A stretch of DNA of 64,000 nucleotides from an uncultured Bacteroidota bacterium. Its GTDB lineage: Bacteria; Bacteroidota; Bacteroidia; Chitinophagales; Chitinophagaceae. The translations under genes were made by a program, and so were the position numbers. The notes below the pieces were generated by a model. It made no database searches. It was given only the letters and a program-made list of their open reading frames with translations, and was not told the origin of the DNA. The stretch is from assembly GCA_903837525.1 (NCBI GenBank), contig CAILUU010000040.1, positions 1 to 64,000 on the forward strand, written 5' to 3'. Every line of letters starts with the position of its first letter. Position 1 is the stretch's first letter. Shown piece by piece: positions 59,614-64,000 of the stretch.

Positions 59614-60006
59614 ATGGAAAAAGAGAAGTTACGGATAGATAAATATTTATGGGCTATAAGGCTTTTTAAAACTAGGAGCCAAGCTGCAGATGCTTGTGAT
59701 AAAGGGAGAGTAAAATGTAAAGGAGATAATGCAAAAGCATCAAAACAAGTTACTATTGGCGATGAATATGAAGTAAAGACAGAAGCTAAAAAATGGGTAG
59801 TAAAAGTTGCCGATTTATTATATAAACGAGTGCAATATAGTGAAGCCATAAAATTTTATACCGATATTACACCTGCAGAAGAATTGGATGCAATTAAATT
59901 TCAGGCTGCAGTTTTTAATACTGGTAAACGATTGAGCAAGCAAGGACGACCTACAAAAAAGGATAAGAGAGATTTGGATGAATATATGGCCCCCTCCGCC
60001 ACCTAA
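59614..60006 (+). CDS. S4-domain RNA-binding protein, HslR-like
   Basis: A 130-residue protein with an N-terminal S4 RNA-binding domain: RIDKYLWAIRLFKTRSQAADAC (about 6-27) and GRVKCKGDNAKASKQVTIGDE fit the alpha-L RNA-binding motif of the Hsp15/HslR family, which recycles stalled 50S subunits. The C-terminal part is basic (GKRLSKQGRPTKKDKRDLDEY). The last residues EYMAPSAT and the stop come from a GC-rich repeat (59986-60014), so the ancestral end may have differed. trmD follows 95 bases later. Confidence 0.88.
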   Translation: MEKEKLRIDKYLWAIRLFKTRSQAADACDKGRVKCKGDNAKASKQVTIGDEYEVKTEAKKWVVKVADLLYKRVQYSEAIKFYTDITPAEELDAIKFQAAVFNTGKRLSKQGRPTKKDKRDLDEYMAPSAT

Positions 60007-60014
60007 AGGGGGAA
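59986..60014 (+). repeat. GC-rich interspersed repeat, type A, at the S4 gene end
   Basis: ATGGCCCCCTCCGCCACC continues TAAAGGGGGAA and overlaps the last codons of the S4 gene. It matches the reverse complement of 28662-28689 at about 25 of 28 positions. Confidence 0.65.
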
Positions 60015-60077
60015 CTTTGCACCTTAATAATGAATGGATAGCTTTAAAACAGAATATTAAATCATTTTAAATTAATA

Positions 60078-60099
60078 GCTCCTTTAGGGGTTTAGGGTT
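60078..60099 (-). repeat. CCCCTAAAGG repeat, type B, before trmD
   Basis: On the minus strand it reads AACCCTAAACCCCTAAAGGAGC, about 19 of 22 matches to 29092-29113. It ends two bases before the trmD ATG. Confidence 0.6.
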
Positions 60100-60100
60100 T

Positions 60101-60790
60101 ATGAAAATCGACATCATCTCAGTAATTCCAGATTTATTACAATCGCCTTTTGCCCATTCAATAATGAAACGGGCAAGAGATAAGCAGTTGCTTGAAGTAA
60201 ACGTAATAAATTTAAGAGACTACACAACTTATGCTAGAGCACAACTAGATGATTATCCTTTTGGGGGTGGTGCAGGCATGGTAATGATGATAGAACCGTT
60301 AGTGAATGCTATTGAAAGTTTACAAAAAAAAACAACTTACGACGAAGTGATTTTTTTAACACCAGATGGGCAAACATTTAACCAACAAATGGCAAATTCG
60401 TTTTCGCTAAAAAATAATTTACTTTTAATTTGTGGACATTACAAAGGTATTGATGAACGAGTGAGAGAGCATTTTGTTACAAAAGAAATTTCGATTGGTG
60501 ATTATGTGTTGAGTGGTGGTGAGCTTGCTGCTGCAGTTTTGGTAGATGCCATTGGCCGTTTGCTTCCTGGTGTTTTAAATGACGAAACCAGTGCACTAAC
60601 AGATTCTTTTCAAGATAATTTATTAGCACCCCCAGTTTATACAAGGCCCGTTGATTTTAGAGGCTGGAAAGTGCCCGATGTATTGCTTAGCGGTAATCAT
60701 AAATTAATTGAAGAGTGGCGCCACAACCAAGCTGTTAAAAGAACCGAAGAAAGAAGGCCAGATATAATAAGTAACGATTCTACTTTGTAA
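60101..60790 (+). CDS. trmD: tRNA (guanine(37)-N1)-methyltransferase
   Basis: TrmD makes m1G37 next to the anticodon, preventing +1 frameshifting. The 229-residue trefoil-knot (SPOUT) enzyme has [27 protein letters not shown] (49-62), [15 protein letters not shown] (107-121) and the knot [11 protein letters not shown] (131-141), followed by the C-terminal [24 protein letters not shown]. All are normal for the family. It is preceded by two small repeats and its 3' end overlaps the leftward O-methyltransferase gene by 11 bases. Confidence 0.97.
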   Translation: MKIDIISVIPDLLQSPFAHSIMKRARDKQLLEVNVINLRDYTTYARAQLDDYPFGGGAGMVMMIEPLVNAIESLQKKTTYDEVIFLTPDGQTFNQQMANSFSLKNNLLLICGHYKGIDERVREHFVTKEISIGDYVLSGGELAAAVLVDAIGRLLPGVLNDETSALTDSFQDNLLAPPVYTRPVDFRGWKVPDVLLSGNHKLIEEWRHNQAVKRTEERRPDIISNDSTL

Positions 60791-61454
60791 TAATTACTGT
60801 ACCACAGCTATCTGGTAAAACTATTTTTGTTATGTTATTTTCCAAACAAAATTTATTTACGGCTTCTTTTGCTCCTTTATAATTATCGTTATTATAATCA
60901 TGCACAAAAATATAACCTCCTTTAGCCAGCAAGGGGTAAAAAAAGTTTAACCCAGTATAAATGGGGTCGTACAAGTCTGTATCAATACTTACAAATGCAA
61001 ACTTATCTATTACATCTTTTGCCGTTTGTGGAAAGTAGCCTTGTTTAACAATGCATTTATCAACAAAGGGCATTCTTTTTAATACTTCGTTTATAGAGGT
61101 GTTACTAAAATCTTGTTCCCCAGTAGAAAAGTGTTGTTTTTTTTCCTGATCAATATCCGCTTTGTTAAACCCCTCAAATGTATCAAACAAATACAATATT
61201 CGTTGTGAAAAATATTGGTTTATATACCTTGCAAATTTTCCTTTATAAACCCCTAACTCTGCCACAGACCCTTCAATTTTAGCAGAATTAAGTTCATCTG
61301 CCACAAGTTCTAAAGTTGCAAGCCGTATATAATCTAAATAATTTCTATCGATATTTCTAGCTCTATTTAGATAGTTTAAAGAGTAGGTGATTCTTGTTTT
61401 TTTAGCATTTAAAAAAAATCCTACAACATAATTAATGGCTGCAATTATTTTCAT
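60780..61454 (-). CDS. TylF/MycF-family O-methyltransferase
   Basis: A 224-residue SAM-dependent methyltransferase of the macrocin O-methyltransferase (TylF/MycF/NovP) type. Family text includes [25 protein letters not shown] (about 47-71, the SAM-binding loop), [12 protein letters not shown] (about 88-99), [37 protein letters not shown] (with the metal-binding Asp residues) and [10 protein letters not shown]. In this family the enzymes methylate sugars or related hydroxyls. In Bacteroidota they often work on surface polysaccharides, which is an inference for this gene. No glycan cluster is nearby. Its start overlaps nothing, and its 3' end overlaps the trmD stop. Confidence 0.88.
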   Translation of the reverse strand: MKIIAAINYVVGFFLNAKKTRITYSLNYLNRARNIDRNYLDYIRLATLELVADELNSAKIEGSVAELGVYKGKFARYINQYFSQRILYLFDTFEGFNKADIDQEKKQHFSTGEQDFSNTSINEVLKRMPFVDKCIVKQGYFPQTAKDVIDKFAFVSIDTDLYDPIYTGLNFFYPLLAKGGYIFVHDYNNDNYKGAKEAVNKFCLENNITKIVLPDSCGTVIITK

Positions 61455-61476
61455 ATAAAATTACTCTAGAAATTAT

Positions 61477-64000
61477 TTAATCTTTTTTTATGCTAAAAAC
61501 GGGCAGCTCTTTTTCTCTTACTAATTTATTTAATAACAATAAATCGGTTGATAAAATTATTTTTAATTTATTTAAGTGAACATCTGCTTGGGCAGACAGT
61601 TCTGCAAAGGCATCTTTTACTTGCTTCGCTGGCGCTGCATTTCCACTATTTGCAAAATCGTATAAGCCGCTAATTTTGTCATCTAAGCGTATAGGGTAAT
61701 TCAATACATCTTGTCCACTTTTTGCTTTGGTTTGATGTAAGGCTTCTTCAATAGCTGTTAGTTGTTTATTAATGGTATCGGCTTGTTGTTTAATATCTTT
61801 TGGTAAAGTTGGATATGCTCTTGCTGTAAAATCATTTATTTGCTTACGTATATCTTGAATATTTTTTTGTGCTTTTTGTATATCGTTAAATTTATCTCTT
61901 ACTGAAATTAAAAAATCAAACTGCTCCTGATAAGCTTGTTGAGATAAATTGTAAACCGGATTTGCTTTTATAGTAAAGCTACCTTCGGCACTATCTTTAT
62001 CAATTTTTATTTTATAAAAATAATTACCCGGTGCAGCCTTTGGCCCACCAACTGTACCATGCCATAATATTTGTCCATCAATTTTATCAGCACTTGGGTA
62101 ATACATATCCCATACAAATTGATTAATTCCCTTACTTACTTCAATTTTGTCTTTCTTTTCTTTTGCATCTGTCGCAAATAATTTGATTTGCTTTTTAGCA
62201 CCATCTAAAATTTCAATACTTACTTTGCTACTATCAGTATAATTTTTTATAAAATAATTTAGTACACTTCCATTTGGCGGGTTCATTCCTGCATTTTTGG
62301 CATTTAAATTTTGGTAGCCCTCAAAACGATATGCATCATTCACAGAGAATACATGTAAATTCTCATCTAAAATAGTAACAGCTTTTTGTTGTACAACACT
62401 CAAATCGTCTAACACCCAAAAACTTCTACCCTGGGTAGCTACAATTAAATCATTTTCTTTTATGGTTAAATCGGTAATAGGTACCAGAGGTAAATTTAAT
62501 TGAAAGGTTTTCCAATTTGCTCCATCATCATAACTAATGTACATGCCATATTCTGTACCAGCATATAACAATCCTTTTACTTTTTTATCGGCTCGTAATG
62601 CTCTGGTAAAATGTAGTGGGTTTATGCCGCTAGTAATTTTAGTCCAAGTAGCACCATAATTTTCAGTTTTAAAAATATAAGGGGTAAAATCATCGCTTTT
62701 ATATTTTGTGCCTACAAAATATGCTTTGCCCTTTACAAATGCATCGGTTTCTACACAGTTCCACATCATCCATTGCCCTGCTTCCTTTGGTGTTACATTC
62801 GTCCAACTATTACCTCCATCTTTACTAATGTGTATTAAGCCATCATCGCTACCCGTCCATAAAACATCTTTTTCTATGGTAGATTCCGCGGCGGTAAATA
62901 CTGTACAATACACTTCTACTCCTGTATTATCTTTTGTAATTGCTCCCCCACTGCTACGTTGCCTATTTTTATCATTGGTGGTTAAATCTCCACCTAATGC
63001 TTTCCAACTTGCCCCTTCATTTTCGGTAACAAATAAGTGGTTTCCTCCGGCATATAATTTTTTAGGATTATGTGGACTAAAAAATATAGGAAAGTTCCAT
63101 TGAAAACGATATTTACTAACATCGGCACCGCCACCCAACGGGTCATCGGGCCATACACTTACTGCTCTATTTTCGCCAGTTTTATGATCTAGCCTTGATA
63201 AGTAGCCGCTATAATTTCCACCATAAACAATATCCGAATTAGTAGGATCGGCAACTACATAACCACTTTCGGCACCAGCAGTAGTTTGCCAATCATCTTG
63301 TGTAATTTGTCCACCATCGCTTCTACTTAAAATTCGTACAGTACTATTATCTTGTTGTGCTCCTAAAATTCTATACGGAAAATGATTATCCGTGCTGACT
63401 CTGTAAAACTGTGCAGTAGCTTGGTTCATGTACGTACTCCAGTTATCACCACCATCAAAACTAATTTGTGCTCCACCATCATCTGCAACAATCATTCTTT
63501 GTCCATCTTCAGGGTCTATCCATAAATCATGATGATCGCCATGAGGTGTATTTATATTTTTAAATGTTTTTCCACCATCTACACTTTTTAAAAAATTTAC
63601 ATTAAGCGCATATACACTATTATCATTTTTAGGATCAACAAAAATTTTACTATAGTACCAGGCTCTTTGACGGATATTGTTATCGCTGCTTTGTAAAGTC
63701 CATGTTTCGCCTGCATCTGTACTTACAAATAATCCTCCGGTTGCATTTTCTATAATGGCATAAATTTTATCTGTGTTACTTGGTGCAATTGTTACACCAA
63801 CAATACCCCAAAGCCCTTTTGGTAATCCTTTATTTGCGGTTATATTTTTCCATGTTTCTCCACCATCTATACTTTTCCATAAACCACTTCCTTCTCCGCC
63901 ACTTTCCATACTGTAGGGTGTACGTAACATACGCCAGGTACCTGCATACAAAACACTTGGGTTACCTGGTTCCATAATTAAATCGCTACAAGCCGTTTGA
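61477..64000 (-). CDS. Sortilin/VPS10-like Asp-box propeller protein (5' end beyond the window)
   Basis: At least 840 residues of a large leftward protein, open through the right edge, so the N-terminus is missing. An ATG at 63975 is internal: the frame continues upstream as QTACSDLIMEPGNPSVLY. The first 500 residues carry repeated Asp-boxes (SIDGGETW, STDAGETW, SVDGGKTF, SFDGGDNW, SKDGGNSW, SYDDGANW), as in sortilin and xyloglucanase-like propellers. They are followed by a beta-sandwich and a helical end (about 680-790). The protein fits the secreted glycosyl hydrolase/VPS10-like family common in Bacteroidota. No catalytic residues are identified, so the activity is unknown. Confidence 0.85.
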   Translation of the reverse strand, partial: QTACSDLIMEPGNPSVLYAGTWRMLRTPYSMESGGEGSGLWKSIDGGETWKNITANKGLPKGLWGIVGVTIAPSNTDKIYAIIENATGGLFVSTDAGETWTLQSSDNNIRQRAWYYSKIFVDPKNDNSVYALNVNFLKSVDGGKTFKNINTPHGDHHDLWIDPEDGQRMIVADDGGAQISFDGGDNWSTYMNQATAQFYRVSTDNHFPYRILGAQQDNSTVRILSRSDGGQITQDDWQTTAGAESGYVVADPTNSDIVYGGNYSGYLSRLDHKTGENRAVSVWPDDPLGGGADVSKYRFQWNFPIFFSPHNPKKLYAGGNHLFVTENEGASWKALGGDLTTNDKNRQRSSGGAITKDNTGVEVYCTVFTAAESTIEKDVLWTGSDDGLIHISKDGGNSWTNVTPKEAGQWMMWNCVETDAFVKGKAYFVGTKYKSDDFTPYIFKTENYGATWTKITSGINPLHFTRALRADKKVKGLLYAGTEYGMYISYDDGANWKTFQLNLPLVPITDLTIKENDLIVATQGRSFWVLDDLSVVQQKAVTILDENLHVFSVNDAYRFEGYQNLNAKNAGMNPPNGSVLNYFIKNYTDSSKVSIEILDGAKKQIKLFATDAKEKKDKIEVSKGINQFVWDMYYPSADKIDGQILWHGTVGGPKAAPGNYFYKIKIDKDSAEGSFTIKANPVYNLSQQAYQEQFDFLISVRDKFNDIQKAQKNIQDIRKQINDFTARAYPTLPKDIKQQADTINKQLTAIEEALHQTKAKSGQDVLNYPIRLDDKISGLYDFANSGNAAPAKQVKDAFAELSAQADVHLNKLKIILSTDLLLLNKLVREKELPVFSIKKD

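Noticed and set aside
62708-63103. A 131-residue rightward frame inside the propeller gene
   Set aside because: It is antisense to Asp-box repeats and has no promoter or domain.

Overview
The window looks like a chromosomal stretch of a Bacteroidota bacterium, most likely Chitinophagaceae or a close relative. The DNA is AT-rich (roughly one third G+C by eye) and the spacers are even richer. Several products are typical of the phylum: a type IX secretion (T9SS) cargo protein, a TonB-dependent receptor with a carboxypeptidase-like N-terminal domain, a type III glutamine synthetase, a DUF5683 protein next to parAB, DUF2795, PorT-like barrels, and menaquinone synthesis by the futalosine route. 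Genes are preceded by the Bacteroidota -7 box TAnnTTTG rather than by E. coli-type promoters, and Shine-Dalgarno sequences are almost absent.

Layout. 1-6000: a PolX/PHP protein, dapD, a glycosyltransferase and two outer-membrane barrels. 6000-11500: a DEAD-box helicase with a long leader, a T9SS-secreted protein, a membrane phosphoesterase and an FMN reductase. 11600-15450: an operon of UPF0173 hydrolase, parA, parB, DUF5683 and dapB. 15460-20920: leftward genes lysC, an Ldh-type dehydrogenase, a small secreted LTXXQ-like protein and glnN. 21000-29800: purL, hldD, a decayed proC, pyrG, a TrmH methylase, a UbiA prenyltransferase, ruvX and def. 29996-38054: secreted proteins of unknown role, a clpB fragment, a channel-like protein, queG, anmK and an ABC permease. 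38151-46720: folK, a frameshifted deoxynucleoside kinase, an MFS carrier, a LolD-type ATPase, mdh, efp, accB and accC. 46723-52800: fabD, folE, queD, mqnB, mqnD, photolyase, a class IV aminotransferase and a response-regulator remnant. 53214-64000: an exported SAM hydrolase-like protein, a TonB receptor, a DPP IV peptidase, an S4 protein, trmD, an O-methyltransferase and a large Asp-box propeller protein cut by the window edge.

How the genes fit together. lysC, dapB and dapD belong to the lysine/diaminopimelate pathway. mqnB, mqnD and possibly the UbiA gene belong to futalosine menaquinone synthesis. folE, folK and the class IV aminotransferase point to folate, and folE, queD and queG to queuosine. 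accB, accC and fabD start fatty acid synthesis. trmD, the TrmH protein, def and efp serve translation. This is mainly a housekeeping region. No CRISPR array, prophage, insertion sequence, rRNA or tRNA was recognised, and I found no convincing new multigene system.

The most unusual content is genome decay and small repeats. There are remnants of proC, clpB, a response regulator and a membrane protein, and a deoxynucleoside kinase split at an eight-A tract. A palindromic repeat sits in frame inside hldD, and a related CCCCTAAAGGGG-type repeat family supplies gene ends around ruvX and between the S4 gene and trmD. Several family members have altered catalytic residues (PolX, a transglutaminase-like protein, a DsbA-like protein, a K+ channel-like protein).
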